Positions 25,476 to 49,268 of a DNA stretch of 64,000 bases are shown here, in pieces (the first letter of the stretch is position 1; every line of letters begins with the position of its first letter). A program made the position numbers and the translations under genes. Under the pieces are notes generated by a model that worked only from the letters and a program-made list of their open reading frames with translations, was not told the DNA's origin and ran no database searches. Source of the DNA: Enterobacter asburiae (GTDB lineage: Bacteria > Pseudomonadota > Gammaproteobacteria > Enterobacterales > Enterobacteriaceae); the NCBI RefSeq assembly GCF_007035645.1, contig NZ_AP019632.1, positions 4,154,001 through 4,218,000 on the forward strand. Direction: 5' to 3'.

Positions 25476-25494
25476 GCTGGCTAATCTAGCCAGC
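25476..25494 (-). terminator. Hairpin after rpmJ, end of the spc operon
   Basis: A perfect 8-bp stem (25476-25483 with 25487-25494) with a three-base loop is followed on the minus strand by CAATCTTTT. It lies between rpmJ and the alpha leader and probably partly terminates spc transcripts. Confidence 0.6.
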
Positions 25495-25529
25495 TCAACC
25501 CAACTTTGCAAGAAAAATATGCGAAATAA

Positions 25530-27009
<1,480 letters not shown>

Positions 27010-27016
27010 CTGCTAC

Positions 27017-28150
<1,134 letters not shown>

Positions 28151-28155
28151 CTACC

Positions 28156-29463
<1,308 letters not shown>

Positions 29464-29487
29464 TTACTCCCGTGATTCAATTGGTAA

Positions 29488-29793
<306 letters not shown>

Positions 29794-29807
29794 TCAGTAA
29801 CCCTACC

Positions 29808-31070
<1,263 letters not shown>

Positions 31071-31138
31071 CTAATGTCAACTACTACCTGAGACTCTAAA
31101 ATCAGAGCCGTTAAAAAGCCCCATATCGAGGGCGCGGC

Positions 31139-31144
31139 ATTATA
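31139..31144 (-). promoter_or_regulatory. spc operon promoter (-10 box)
   Basis: A minus-strand TATAAT follows GAAGCGGTGT, the arrangement of E. coli Pspc. It lies between the S10 terminator and rplN. The -35 region is poor, as in E. coli, so I mark only the -10. Confidence 0.75.
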
Positions 31145-31174
31145 ACACCGCTTCTGCAATATGGGTAGAAAAAA

Positions 31175-31201
31175 TAAACGGCTCATCGCTGAGCCGTTTA
31201 T
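31175..31201 (-). terminator. Terminator of the S10 operon (after rpsQ)
   Basis: A perfect 10-bp stem on the minus strand (AAACGGCTCA with TGAGCCGTTT) with a short loop and T-run lies between rpsQ and the spc promoter. Confidence 0.85.
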
Positions 31202-31224
31202 TCGTATTGAGAAGGCGTACTGTA

Positions 31225-33153
<1,929 letters not shown>

Positions 33154-33158
33154 CTACC

Positions 33159-33440
<282 letters not shown>

Positions 33441-33453
33441 TTATCCTCTAAAA

Positions 33454-35849
<2,396 letters not shown>

Positions 35850-35869
35850 TCAATCGCTCGATGACCTGA

Positions 35870-36350
<481 letters not shown>

Positions 36351-36356
36351 CCGCGC

Positions 36357-36384
36357 ATTATACGTAAATCTGGACAAGACGCAA
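36357..36384 (-). promoter_or_regulatory. S10 operon promoter
   Basis: On the minus strand, TTGCGT (36379-36384) and TATAAT (36357-36362) are separated by 16 bases, with a GCGCGGG discriminator. The start would be near 36350. Confidence 0.85.
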
Positions 36385-36561
36385 GTGCCGTTTAGAAATT
36401 AAGCGCCAGAGGCGCAGTATGCGTATGGGCGCGCAACTTTTTACGCAATGTATCCCTTCTCAAGGCTTTGTCTCGAGCCCCTACGCAAGTGTCGTTTTTA
36501 TAGATTGCCGACCAGGTCGATTATAGCGAGGATGCGCTCAAACCCTTTTGAGGCCTTTTCC
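36385..36561. other. Intergenic between S10 promoter and the peptidase gene
   Basis: I see no gene or clear promoter here. In K-12 the gsp secretion cluster lies at this place. A GAGG site at 36550 serves the peptidase start at 36562. Confidence 0.5.
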
Positions 36562-37035
36562 ATGTTAACTACCCTCCCCTTTTTGCTGGTCTATTTTTCG
36601 CTGACTGCCTTTCTCGTCCGTGCAGATATTCGCTACGGACTGCTTCCGGATAAGTTTCTCTGCCCGCTGCTCTGGGCGGGCCTGCTCTTTCAGCTCTGCG
36701 TCCAACCTGATTTTCTGCCAAGTGCAGTGGTTGGAGCGATGGCTGGATATGTCGGCTTTGCCGTTATTTACTGGGGATATCGGTTTATCTGCCGGCGTGA
36801 AGGGATGGGATACGGCGATGTAAAATACCTGGCGGCGCTTGGTGCGTGGCATGGCTGGTGCATGCTGCCTACGCTGGCGTTACTCGCTGCGCTTATGGCG
36901 CTACTTAGCATTCTTGTGTTTTCGTTACTCACCGGCGATAAGGGAGCATTAAAAAACCCACTGCCTTTTGGGCCATTTCTGGCAGCAGCGGGTTTATGCG
37001 TAGGCTGGAAGACGGTGGTTACTCTTCCACTTTAA
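36562..37035 (+). CDS. Prepilin peptidase, A24 protease domain only
   Basis: A predicted inner-membrane aspartic protease of 157 residues. The two conserved aspartates of the A24 family are present in the [11 protein letters not shown] and [10 protein letters not shown] motifs. It is much shorter than E. coli GspO (about 225 residues) because the N-terminal membrane and methylation half is absent. In K-12 gspO is the last gene of the gsp cluster next to bfr, so this looks like its relic: no gspC-M genes precede it. Its 3' end overlaps the bfr stop by 17 bases. Whether it processes pilins made elsewhere is unknown. The ORF extends upstream to 36448, but only 36562 has a fair ribosome site. Confidence 0.82.
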   Translation: MLTTLPFLLVYFSLTAFLVRADIRYGLLPDKFLCPLLWAGLLFQLCVQPDFLPSAVVGAMAGYVGFAVIYWGYRFICRREGMGYGDVKYLAALGAWHGWCMLPTLALLAALMALLSILVFSLLTGDKGALKNPLPFGPFLAAAGLCVGWKTVVTLPL

Positions 37036-37495
37036 TCTGCGACTGAAGGTAGTTCTGCAGACCGATTTTAGCAATCAGATCCAGCTCCGTTTCCAGCCAA
37101 TCAATATGACCTTCTTCATCGGCCAGGATCTGGATCATCATATCGCGACTAACGTAGTCATGTACGCTGTCGGCATAGGCAATGGCTTCACGGAGATCTT
37201 TGGCGCCTTCAAGTTCCAGCCTGAGGTCGGAACGCAGCATCTCTTCGACATCTTCTCCGATGCCCAGCTTTCCAAGATCCTGCAGGTTTGGAATGCCTTC
37301 AAGGAATAAAATACGCTCGATATATTTATCAGCGTGCTTCATTTCATCGATCGATTCATGGTACTCAACGTCGTTCAGACGTTTAAGCCCCCAGTTTTTG
37401 AACATTCTCGCGTGAAGAAAGTACTGGTTAATTGCGACAAGCTCATTTCCCAATAATTTATTGAGATAACTTATGATTTTAACATCACCTTTCAT
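37019..37495 (-). CDS. bfr: Bacterioferritin
   Basis: Iron-storage protein of 24 subunits with haem between dimers. The 158 residues equal E. coli Bfr. The di-iron ligands Glu18, Glu51, His54, Glu94, Glu127 and His130 and the haem ligand Met52 ([10 protein letters not shown]) are all present. It lies 72 bases downstream of bfd, whose product releases iron from it, and is convergent with the peptidase gene. Confidence 0.97.
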   Translation of the reverse strand: MKGDVKIISYLNKLLGNELVAINQYFLHARMFKNWGLKRLNDVEYHESIDEMKHADKYIERILFLEGIPNLQDLGKLGIGEDVEEMLRSDLRLELEGAKDLREAIAYADSVHDYVSRDMMIQILADEEGHIDWLETELDLIAKIGLQNYLQSQIKVEE

Positions 37496-37567
37496 TATAT
37501 AGTCCCTCCGCTTCCACTCATTGAAGCGTAGATCGGGCTACAGGGATGTCAAAAAAAAGATGGGCGC

Positions 37568-37762
37568 TTACGCGATCTCTTTGTATTCCGGGATCTGCAT
37601 CAATTCGTCCTGCATGATCTCTCGCGCAGCACGTACACATTTACCGCATTGATTTCCCACCGGAACAAATTTGCGTAGTTGCTGAAATGACTGAGGCTGA
37701 AACTGGCGAACGGCCTGACGTATTTTCTTGTCGCTTACACCATTACATAAACAAACGTACAT
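37568..37762 (-). CDS. bfd: Bacterioferritin-associated ferredoxin
   Basis: A 64-residue [2Fe-2S] protein that reduces bacterioferritin to mobilise stored iron. Four cysteines lie in MYVCLCNGVS and GNQCGKC. A Fur-like palindrome lies 36-50 bases upstream of the start, so induction under iron limitation is likely, as in E. coli. bfr follows. Confidence 0.96.
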   Translation of the reverse strand: MYVCLCNGVSDKKIRQAVRQFQPQSFQQLRKFVPVGNQCGKCVRAAREIMQDELMQIPEYKEIA

Positions 37763-37797
37763 AGAGACTCCCGTTCAAATTATGCGCAAAGTGTAAG

Positions 37798-37812
37798 TGA
37801 GAATGGTTATGA
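37798..37812 (-). promoter_or_regulatory. Candidate Fur box upstream of bfd
   Basis: TGAGAATGGTTATGA matches 11 of 14 positions of the 7-1-7 Fur consensus TGATAATnATTATCA. It lies 36-50 bases before the bfd start. Confidence 0.65.
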
Positions 37813-37892
37813 TTACAATAGCACAAACGCCACAATACGGGGCGGGAGCAGGCAAAAAATGCGAAATTTGTGACAGTAACTGAGCGGCAGAA

Positions 37893-37927
37893 AACAAAAA
37901 AGGACGCCGAAGCGTCCTTTTTTTTAT
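37893..37927 (-). terminator. Terminator after tuf, end of the str operon
   Basis: A perfect 7-bp stem (37901-37907 with 37912-37918) with a CGAA loop and T-runs on both strands lies just downstream of tuf. It could also terminate transcription approaching from bfd on the other side. Confidence 0.9.
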
Positions 37928-37941
37928 TCGGGGATAATTAA

Positions 37942-41322
<3,381 letters not shown>

Positions 41323-41406
41323 TTATATCTTTAGGCGTTCAGTTAAGTTACCCAGAGCGGGCGGCTTCTCTGAAGCGCCCGCCTGGTGACTAATACTCCG
41401 AAGGGA

Positions 41407-41892
<486 letters not shown>

Positions 41893-41973
41893 TTAATTCA
41901 GGATTGTCCAAAACTCAAAGAGTTTAGTTTGACATTAAGATAAATCAGTTTGGCCTTACTTAACGGAGAACCA

Positions 41974-42451
<478 letters not shown>

Positions 42452-42472
42452 GAAATATACAGCGATCTCAAA

Positions 42473-42760
42473 TCACCAGTTCATTTGACTGGCGTGCGTC
42501 ACAGTAAGATTGACGAAATCAGTATAGCCAACCACGTCAATTTTGGCTGAAATTTGACCAGAAAGACCCCGCGCATCCAGATCGTCCTTCAGCGCAGAGA
42601 CTGTTATGGGGGCATTCGTGAGAATTTCAACGAAACGACTGCCGTCCAGTGCGGCAAGCACGCCATCCTGAATCAGCAGCAGATCATCACCTTCGCGCAG
42701 CATACTCAGTAACGCGTCGATATCACATTGCCACGGTGAATGGCTCAGAGTATGGAGCAT
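42473..42760 (-). CDS. tusB: Sulfur-relay protein TusB
   Basis: Part of the TusBCD hexamer that passes sulfur from TusA to TusE for 2-thiolation of U34 in tRNA-Lys, -Glu and -Gln. The 95 residues match TusB (E. coli, 95) from [10 protein letters not shown] to SQMNW. It lies seven bases after tusC and just before the str promoter. Confidence 0.93.
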   Translation of the reverse strand: MLHTLSHSPWQCDIDALLSMLREGDDLLLIQDGVLAALDGSRFVEILTNAPITVSALKDDLDARGLSGQISAKIDVVGYTDFVNLTVTHASQMNW

Positions 42761-42767
42761 GTCAGCC

Positions 42768-43127
42768 TCAGAAAGTCAGAACGGTGTCGTAGTGGGAAAG
42801 GTGTTCGCGCAATGCAGCAGAAGACAGGACTGTCACATCCAGCACGAAAGGCGTTGCCTCGTTTAAACCGCGCGCGGCCAGGGAGTCGGCACAGACATAG
42901 AAGGTTTCGATATCGTAAAGCGGTAACACTTTGAACGTCGTGATGTAATCACGCGCCAGAATGGCCTGAGGCTGCTGCCCCGCCAGAAGCTGAAATACGC
43001 CGTCGCCCAAAAAGAAGACACCGATATCTTCGGTCAATGCTGAGGTCGCGAGCAGCGCATCCAGCCCTTCTCTGCCGGACGCATTGCCGTGCGGTGCGGA
43101 GGAAAAAACAAACGCGACACGCTTCAT
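42768..43127 (-). CDS. tusC: Sulfur-relay protein TusC
   Basis: Structural subunit of the TusBCD complex. The 119 residues carry the DsrF-type start [23 protein letters not shown]. It overlaps the tusD stop by one base at its start, so the genes are coupled. Confidence 0.94.
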   Translation of the reverse strand: MKRVAFVFSSAPHGNASGREGLDALLATSALTEDIGVFFLGDGVFQLLAGQQPQAILARDYITTFKVLPLYDIETFYVCADSLAARGLNEATPFVLDVTVLSSAALREHLSHYDTVLTF

Positions 43128-43513
43128 CAGAATTGCACCACTCTGTCGCAGGTTAATGCCGCCTGTGCCAGTGCACCCAGGCCACTCAACGAAAAGCCGG
43201 GCTGCAGGTTAGAACCCGATAAACCAAGACGTGCGGCTTCGGTTGCATCGGTCACCCCGCGGCGCAGTGCCGCCGCCACGCAGATGTGCAGTTCTACGCC
43301 CTGCTTTTCGTTTAATGCCTGCCAGGCGCGCACCAGATCGAATTCGTCGCTCGCCGGTGACGTAAACTGATTCGCGTTATACACCCCTTCCCGATAGAAG
43401 AAAACGCTCGCCAGCTCATGTCCGGCCGCCAGTAGCGCATGCGCAAACTGCAGCGCGCTGCTGGCCTGCTGAGTGCCGTACGCCGGGCCTGTCACCATTA
43501 ACGCAAAACGCAT
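43127..43513 (-). CDS. tusD: Sulfurtransferase TusD
   Basis: Carries the persulfide in the TusBCD relay. The 128 residues start [20 protein letters not shown]; the active cysteine is expected in [13 protein letters not shown] (about residue 78), and this Cys is present. It overlaps yheO by one base. Confidence 0.95.
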   Translation of the reverse strand: MRFALMVTGPAYGTQQASSALQFAHALLAAGHELASVFFYREGVYNANQFTSPASDEFDLVRAWQALNEKQGVELHICVAAALRRGVTDATEAARLGLSGSNLQPGFSLSGLGALAQAALTCDRVVQF

Positions 43514-44235
43514 TACTTGTCTTGTCCCTGGAAATCGCCGCTTTTGAACTGGCGAATATAGAGGTAGACCGTGTGCTTGGAGATGTTCAGACGATCGGCC
43601 ACCTGATTAATGGCGTCTTTAATATCAAAAATCCCTTTTTCGTAGAGATTGAGCACGATCTGGCGATTCTTGGCGTTGTTCGAGACGTTGCGATCGGCAT
43701 TCACCTCTTCAATCGTAAACTCAAGCGTCTGCGTCACCAGATCTTCAACGGAGGAGGCAAAGTTAACAGAAGAGCCAACGTCCGGCGTTTCTGGCGGAAT
43801 AAAGGTGCTCATGATTTGCGAGAATGGCACATCAAGGTTCATGTTGATGCACAGCAGCCCAATAACACGATGCTCGCGGTTTCGAATCGCGATGGTTTCT
43901 GATTTCATCAGCACGCCGCTTTTGGCGCGGGTGAAATAGCATTTTGAGACGCTGCTGTCCGCGCCGGTCATGTCATGCAGCATACGCAATGCAAGGTCGG
44001 TAATTGGCGAACCAATTTTACGGCCAGTATGTTCACCATTCGCAATGCGGATGGCGGAACACTTCAGATCTTGCAGGGAGTGCAATACGATTTCGCAGTG
44101 GGAGCCAATGAGCATCGCTAACCCGTCCACTACCGCTTCGTAGGATTTCAGAATATCGAAGTCGGTCTGATCGAAAGGACGTTGATCCAGCAAATCAAGT
44201 TCACTGGTTTCGTTGGTTAAAAGCGACCTGGACAT
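43513..44235 (-). CDS. yheO: PAS/helix-turn-helix regulator YheO
   Basis: Predicted DNA-binding regulator of 240 residues with a YheO-like PAS domain (about 30-140) and a C-terminal helix-turn-helix around [18 protein letters not shown]. Target genes are unproven here. It is the first gene of the yheO-tusD-tusC-tusB run, overlapping tusD by one base. The same order is found in K-12. Confidence 0.92.
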   Translation of the reverse strand: MSRSLLTNETSELDLLDQRPFDQTDFDILKSYEAVVDGLAMLIGSHCEIVLHSLQDLKCSAIRIANGEHTGRKIGSPITDLALRMLHDMTGADSSVSKCYFTRAKSGVLMKSETIAIRNREHRVIGLLCINMNLDVPFSQIMSTFIPPETPDVGSSVNFASSVEDLVTQTLEFTIEEVNADRNVSNNAKNRQIVLNLYEKGIFDIKDAINQVADRLNISKHTVYLYIRQFKSGDFQGQDK

Positions 44236-44361
44236 GAAAAAAACACTCCTTTTCAGGAGCCTGTCGTTAGGTTTTCAGGGCAGGCTCATTATCTACACGG
44301 ACAACTAAATTAATACAGCGTGCGTAGCGCTTTCCAGTGTTAATTATATCTGCCCCACAAT

Positions 44362-44396
44362 AAAAAAACCGCCGCCTGAAAGGCGGCGGTTTTTTT
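44362..44396 (-). terminator. Terminator of fkpA
   Basis: A perfect 10-bp GC-rich stem (44368-44377 with 44381-44390) with a GAA loop is flanked by A- and T-runs. It lies between the fkpA stop and yheO. Confidence 0.92.
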
Positions 44397-44401
44397 CAAC
44401 A

Positions 44402-45220
44402 TTACTTCTTAGCAGCAGCGGCTTTATCGTCAGCCGGTGCGTCTGCTTTCGCATCCGCTTTCGGTGCCGGTTTGATATCAAGCAGCTCTACGTCAAAGAC
44501 CAGCGTAGAGTTAGCAGGGATACCCGGAACGCCGGTTTTGCCATAGGCCAGATCCGGTGGGATAACCATCTTGATCTTGCCGCCTTTCTTGATGTTTTTC
44601 AGGCCTTCAGTCCAGCCAGGGATCACACCATCCAGACGGAAGGAGAGCGGCTCACCGCGGGTGTAAGAGTTATCGAACTCTTTACCGTCGATCAGCGTAC
44701 CTTTGTAGTTCACAACCACGGTGTCGCTGTCTTTAGGCGCATCGCCGGTGCCTTCTTTCTCAACTTTGTACACCAGGCCAGTAGAAGAGGTTTTCACACC
44801 TTTCTCTTTAGCAAAGGTGTCGCGGTAGGCTTTGCCTTTCGCTTCGTTGTCTTTAGCGTCCGCGTCCATCTTGGTCTGCGCGGCACCCTTCACGCGCGCT
44901 TCGAACGCCTGCAGAGTCTGTTCAATTTCCTGGTCAGACAGCTTGCTCTTATCTGCAAATGCGTCCTGAACGCCCGCGATCAGCTGAGCTTTATCCAGTT
45001 TGATGCCCAGTTTCTCTTGTTCTTTCAGAGAGTTTTCCATGTAGCGACCCAGAGATGCGCCCAGTGCGTAGGCGGATTTCTGGTCGTCATTTTTGAACGC
45101 CGCTTTGCTGTCTGCAGTGGCAGCAGGCTTCGCAGCAGTATCAGCAGCGAATGACAGCGGCGCGTTCAGCGCAACAGCCATCGTCGTCGCCAGCAGCGTT
45201 ACTTTAAACAGTGATTTCAT
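44402..45220 (-). CDS. fkpA: Periplasmic FKBP-type peptidyl-prolyl isomerase and chaperone FkpA
   Basis: Folds outer-membrane and periplasmic proteins. A signal peptide (about 1-25, ending SFA) leads into an N-terminal helical dimerisation domain and a C-terminal FKBP domain (about 150-250) with GEPLSFRLDGVIPGWTEGL and the DLAYGKTGVPGIPANSTLVFDVELL core. A Lys/Ala/Asp-rich tail follows. The 272 residues are near the E. coli length of 270. The gene is divergent from slyX. sigma-E control is known in E. coli, but I could not place a convincing sigma-E promoter here. Confidence 0.96.
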   Translation of the reverse strand: MKSLFKVTLLATTMAVALNAPLSFAADTAAKPAATADSKAAFKNDDQKSAYALGASLGRYMENSLKEQEKLGIKLDKAQLIAGVQDAFADKSKLSDQEIEQTLQAFEARVKGAAQTKMDADAKDNEAKGKAYRDTFAKEKGVKTSSTGLVYKVEKEGTGDAPKDSDTVVVNYKGTLIDGKEFDNSYTRGEPLSFRLDGVIPGWTEGLKNIKKGGKIKMVIPPDLAYGKTGVPGIPANSTLVFDVELLDIKPAPKADAKADAPADDKAAAAKK

Positions 45221-45458
45221 CCATATCTCCAGGGCCTGGGGACTCTCACCCCAGCGTTAAACGTAAATGAGTTACGTACTATAAAACGTTGCGGAAGAAA
45301 TCTACAGACAGACACTTCCAATTCTCGCCACTTTTCAGACTATTTTTGTTTAAATAAGTTTCCTGCCAAAGGGATGCAGACTGTACTTAAGGATAAACTC
45401 AGTTAAACTGCGCCGCCGCAGGGCCATTATGGCGAATCTGAAATAAACGAGGTGAATG

Positions 45459-45677
45459 ATGAAGGATACAGCAATAGAAGCGAGAATGGCTGAGCTGGAA
45501 AGCCGCCTGGCTTTTCAGGACATCACCATCGAAGAGCTAAACCAGACCGTGACCGCACATGAGCTCGAAATGGCAAAACTGCGGGATCATATGCGCCTGC
45601 TGACGGAAAAGCTGAAGGCTACGCAGCCGTCAAACATTGCCTCTCAGTCAGAAGAGACGCCACCCCCTCATTATTGA
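45459..45677 (+). CDS. slyX: SlyX protein
   Basis: Small 72-residue coiled-coil-like protein of unknown function with the family stretch [22 protein letters not shown] used the ATG at 45459, one codon after the first in-frame ATG, because spacing from GAGGTG is better and the length matches E. coli SlyX. A terminator follows the stop. Confidence 0.88.
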   Translation: MKDTAIEARMAELESRLAFQDITIEELNQTVTAHELEMAKLRDHMRLLTEKLKATQPSNIASQSEETPPPHY

Positions 45678-45682
45678 GGCGT

Positions 45683-45711
45683 AAAAAAAGCGGGATTATC
45701 CCGCTTTTTTT
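45683..45711 (+). terminator. Terminator after slyX
   Basis: A 6-bp GC stem (45690-45695 with 45699-45704) with a three-base loop is extended by A- and T-runs on both sides, so it can act on both strands and might also stop slyD transcripts. Confidence 0.88.
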
Positions 45712-45713
45712 GT

Positions 45714-45743
45714 GCCCGGTGGCGCGAAGCTTACCGGGCCTAC
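45714..45743 (+). repeat. REP element (Enterobacter/Klebsiella-like type)
   Basis: GCCCGGTGGCGCG and CTTACCGGGCCTAC form an imperfect palindrome between slyX and slyD. Its sequence differs from the E. coli-like REP at 6578. Confidence 0.72.
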
Positions 45744-45874
45744 ATACCAAATACCCTATGGATTTCGAGTCGCAGGAAGGCGGCAAGCTTGAAAATCCCC
45801 AGGAGCATAGATAACTATGTGACCGGGGTTTGAAAGCGCAGCCAACGCACCTGCGGCTTGAAAGACGACGGGTA

Positions 45875-46465
45875 TTAGTGGCAACCGCAGCCGCCGTTAC
45901 CGCAACCACCTTTACCGTGGTCGTGACCATGGTCGTGATCGTGGCCGTGACCACCGCAGCAGCCGTCGTGGCCGTGATCGTGGTCATGGTCGTGACCATG
46001 CGCACCGTGAACGTGGCCATGAGCCAGCTCTTCTTCGGTCGCTTCACGGATCGCAACAACTTCTACGTTGAACTTCAGGTTCTGGCCAGCCAGCATGTGG
46101 TTACCGTCAACCACGACGTGGTCATCTTCCACTTCGGTGATTTCAACAGGAACCGGGCCCTGGTCAGTTTCAGCCAGGAAGCGCATGCCAACCTGCAGTT
46201 CGTCAACGCCCATGAACACGTCTTTAGGAACGCGCTGAACCAGGTTGTCGTCATACTGACCGTAAGCGTCGTTCGCGCCTACAGCAACGTCAAATTTGTC
46301 GCCAACTTCATGACCTTCCAGCGCGTTTTCCAGGCCGGAAATCAGGGAACCGTGACCATGCAGGTAGTCAAGCGGCGCACTCACCGGAGACTCATCAACC
46401 AACACACCGTCTTCTGTACGTACCTGATAGGCCAGGCTGACCACCAGGTCTTTTGCTACTTTCAT
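45875..46465 (-). CDS. slyD: FKBP-type peptidyl-prolyl isomerase and metallochaperone SlyD
   Basis: Cytoplasmic folding factor and nickel/zinc chaperone for hydrogenase maturation. The 196 residues equal E. coli SlyD. An FKBP domain (about 1-69 and 129-147) is split by an insert-in-flap chaperone domain, followed by a His/Cys/Gly-rich metal tail (about 148-196) with several HDHDH runs. It is convergent with slyX and precedes yheV. Confidence 0.97.
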   Translation of the reverse strand: MKVAKDLVVSLAYQVRTEDGVLVDESPVSAPLDYLHGHGSLISGLENALEGHEVGDKFDVAVGANDAYGQYDDNLVQRVPKDVFMGVDELQVGMRFLAETDQGPVPVEITEVEDDHVVVDGNHMLAGQNLKFNVEVVAIREATEEELAHGHVHGAHGHDHDHDHGHDGCCGGHGHDHDHGHDHGKGGCGNGGCGCH

Positions 46466-46559
46466 GATATCTCCTGAGCGTGGGAAAATTGCTGGCGCAG
46501 ATTGTAGCGGAAATCTGCACCCGTGTACCCTTTAGCTTAAAAAAACTCAGGGCATATCG

Positions 46560-46760
46560 CTAGTCCGGATGAAAAATCCCGATAACTTGCTCTTCTTTGC
46601 GAACGTGATCGCGGGCCTCTTTATCGGCCTCACGCATCTGGTGACCGCACTTAACACACTCAACAACATCAACATTATTTTCCCGCCACATCGCCAGGGT
46701 ATCTTGCGCCTGACAGGTCGGGCATTTTGCACCCGCGATAAAGCGTTTACGTACAGCCAT
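46560..46760 (-). CDS. yheV: Zinc-ribbon protein YheV
   Basis: A 66-residue cytoplasmic protein with two CxxC pairs (CPTCQ and CVKCGH), a likely zinc ribbon; function unknown. It lies 13 bases after kefB and is probably co-transcribed with it. Confidence 0.92.
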   Translation of the reverse strand: MAVRKRFIAGAKCPTCQAQDTLAMWRENNVDVVECVKCGHQMREADKEARDHVRKEEQVIGIFHPD

Positions 46761-46773
46761 CTTTCGTTACCCT

Positions 46774-48579
46774 TTATTCAAATTCATCCCAGCCATCAAG
46801 CTGGCGTCGTTCCTGTTGCATCTCTCGCTGGAAGATCTCCTCCAGCTCGCGACGCGCTTCCCGCACGCGGGAGATCTGCGCCGTATCGGTATGTACCGGC
46901 ATAAGCTCGCGCAGCATCCGCATATCCAGCCGGCGGAAGTGCATCTGGGCGCGCTGCGCCTGATGCGGATGCATGCCGAGCGAGATCAGCGCCTTGCGGC
47001 CCAGCTCCAGCGCACTGGAGAACGTCTCACGGGAGAAGTGTTTCACACCCGCCTGCAACAATTCGTGAGCTTCAACACGTCCCCGCGCACGCGCCAGAAT
47101 ATGCAGATGCGGGAAATGCTGCTGGCACAGATCCACCAGCTTCATCGTATCCTCCGGATCGTTACAGGTAATCACGATGGACTCTGCCGCTTCCGCCCCC
47201 GCCGAGCGCAGCAGCTCAAGCTGGGTCGCGTCGCCGTAGTAAACCTTATAGCCATATTTACGCATCAGGTTGACCGCGCTGATATCCCGCTCCAGTACCG
47301 TAATGCGCATTTTGTTCGCCATCAGCAGGCGTCCAATCACCTGTCCAAAACGGCCAAAGCCCACCACAATCACCTGCGGCTTATCGTCTTCCACCCACGG
47401 CGCTTCGTCTTCATCGTCATTTGGGTTCAGGCGGCGCGACAGCAGTTTATCCACCAGCTTCATCAGCAGCGGCGTGGTCATCATAGACAGCGTGACCGTC
47501 ACCAGCAAAAGCGCCATCTGATCGTCTTTAAACAGCTTCTGGGAGGATGCGGTAGAAAACAGCACAAACGCGAACTCGCCTCCCTGGCTTAACACGCTGG
47601 CAAACTGCATGCGTTCCGAACTGCGCAGCCCGTAGATACGTGACATGACGTACAGCACCAGCATCTTCACCGCCACCAGGATGGCGACGCTCACGACCAC
47701 CCACAGCAGATGGGTATAGAGCACACCGAGGTTGAGCGCCATCCCCACCGAAATAAAGAACAGGCCTAACAGCAGCCCTTTGAAGGGATCGATGGCAATT
47801 TCCAGCTCGTGCCGATACTCGCTCTCCGCCAGCAGCACCCCGGCGATAAAGGTCCCGAGCGCCATCGACAGACCAAGCGCGTCCATAAACAACGCCGATC
47901 CCAGCACCAGCAGCAGCGTCGCGGCGGTAAACACCTCGCGAACGCCCGACGCGGCAATAAAGCGGAACACGGGACGTAGCAGGAAACGACCGCCAATCAG
48001 CATGCCCGCGAAGGCCAGCACCTTCATGGCGATTTTAGCCCAGTCGAAGTGATCGTCCCCGGACCCCGCCAGCAGCGGCACCAGCGCCAGCGCCGGGATC
48101 ACCGCCAAATCCTGGAACAGCAGCACCGAAAAGCCCAGCTGACCGGCTTCGTTGCGATTCATCCCTTTATCGCGCATCAGCTGCAGCGCCATCGCCGTCG
48201 ACGACATTGCAAGGCCTATCCCGCCAATCACCGCCGCCTGCCATGAAAAGTGGGTCAGCATTAACAGGCCGCCCAGGATCGCGGCGCTGAATAACACCTG
48301 CGCGGCGCCCACGCCAAAGATAGAGCGTCGGAGCTGCCACAATTTCGAAGGATTCAGCTCCAGGCCGATGATGAACATCAGGAACACCACGCCCAGCTCG
48401 GAGAAATGGAGGATCTCATCGACATCGCTGATGAATCCCAGCCCCCATGGCCCAATCGCGATCCCCGCCAGCAGATACCCCAGCACCGCACCGATACCAA
48501 TACGGGCTGCAAGCGGCACCGCGACGACGGCCGCAAATAAAAACAGCACCCCGGCGAGGAGTAAATTCGATCCTTCCAT
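46774..48579 (-). CDS. kefB: Glutathione-regulated K+/H+ antiporter KefB
   Basis: Protects against electrophiles by K+ efflux and cytoplasmic acidification, gated by glutathione adducts. The CPA2 membrane domain spans about 1-380; a linker leads to a RCK_N domain with [11 protein letters not shown] near residue 407. The ATG at 48579 ([10 protein letters not shown]) gives 601 residues, the E. coli length; the longer ORF from 48615 starts inside kefG. It overlaps the kefG stop by one base. Confidence 0.95.
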   Translation of the reverse strand: MEGSNLLLAGVLFLFAAVVAVPLAARIGIGAVLGYLLAGIAIGPWGLGFISDVDEILHFSELGVVFLMFIIGLELNPSKLWQLRRSIFGVGAAQVLFSAAILGGLLMLTHFSWQAAVIGGIGLAMSSTAMALQLMRDKGMNRNEAGQLGFSVLLFQDLAVIPALALVPLLAGSGDDHFDWAKIAMKVLAFAGMLIGGRFLLRPVFRFIAASGVREVFTAATLLLVLGSALFMDALGLSMALGTFIAGVLLAESEYRHELEIAIDPFKGLLLGLFFISVGMALNLGVLYTHLLWVVVSVAILVAVKMLVLYVMSRIYGLRSSERMQFASVLSQGGEFAFVLFSTASSQKLFKDDQMALLLVTVTLSMMTTPLLMKLVDKLLSRRLNPNDDEDEAPWVEDDKPQVIVVGFGRFGQVIGRLLMANKMRITVLERDISAVNLMRKYGYKVYYGDATQLELLRSAGAEAAESIVITCNDPEDTMKLVDLCQQHFPHLHILARARGRVEAHELLQAGVKHFSRETFSSALELGRKALISLGMHPHQAQRAQMHFRRLDMRMLRELMPVHTDTAQISRVREARRELEEIFQREMQQERRQLDGWDEFE

Positions 48580-49133
48580 TAACGACCTCCTGCCGGAATA
48601 GGTGACGCCAGCCATTCACCGTAGGCTCTGGCGTGGCTTGCCAGCTCTTTCGGATCCTGACGCCGCGCCCAGTAGACAATAATCGGGCTCATCCAGTGCA
48701 TACGGCACATCGCCGCCGTCAGCTCGAATGGCCTGAGGATATCGCTCATCGGATAGCGGTTCAGCCCGTCGTGGCGGTAAGCGCTTTCGGGTTCACCGGT
48801 CGTAATCACACTACGCCAGTACTTTCCCGCCAGCTGGTTGCCCCCCACCCCGCTGGAGAAGCCCCGGCTCAGCACGCGGTCCAGCCACTCTTTCAGCAGC
48901 GCCGGACAGCTGTAGGTATAAAGCGGATGCTGGAACACAATCACGTCATGCTGACGCAGCAGCTCCTGCTCGTAAGGGATATCAATAAAGAAATCAGGAT
49001 AGTGCGCGTAGAGATCGTGCACCGTTACGTTACTAAGCTGTGTGGCCGGCTTAAGCAGCACCCGGTTTGCCACCGAGTCCTGAGATTCCGGATGGGCATA
49101 CAGCAGCAGCACTTTTGCTGTCTGAGACATCAT
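48579..49133 (-). CDS. kefG: KefB-associated oxidoreductase KefG
   Basis: Flavodoxin-like ancillary subunit needed for full KefB activity. The 184 residues carry the quinone-reductase fold with [15 protein letters not shown] near the start and the FMN-contact [20 protein letters not shown]. It overlaps kefB by one base (TAATG) and is divergent from yheS. Confidence 0.95.
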   Translation of the reverse strand: MMSQTAKVLLLYAHPESQDSVANRVLLKPATQLSNVTVHDLYAHYPDFFIDIPYEQELLRQHDVIVFQHPLYTYSCPALLKEWLDRVLSRGFSSGVGGNQLAGKYWRSVITTGEPESAYRHDGLNRYPMSDILRPFELTAAMCRMHWMSPIIVYWARRQDPKELASHARAYGEWLASPIPAGGR

Positions 49134-49268
49134 TCCCCTCCAGGTCTTGTTTCTGTTTTTGTGTATCGTCGCTGTTTTGGGCTACCATGGCGGCCCGGTG
49201 CGGAAAATGGCCCACACCTTACATTATCATAATGACAAATTAACATAGTCGGAACATACGGCGCTTCT

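Noticed and set aside
45221..45300. sigma-E promoter for fkpA
   Set aside because: The -35-like GGAAGT has no matching -10 at the proper spacing; I could not support it from the sequence.
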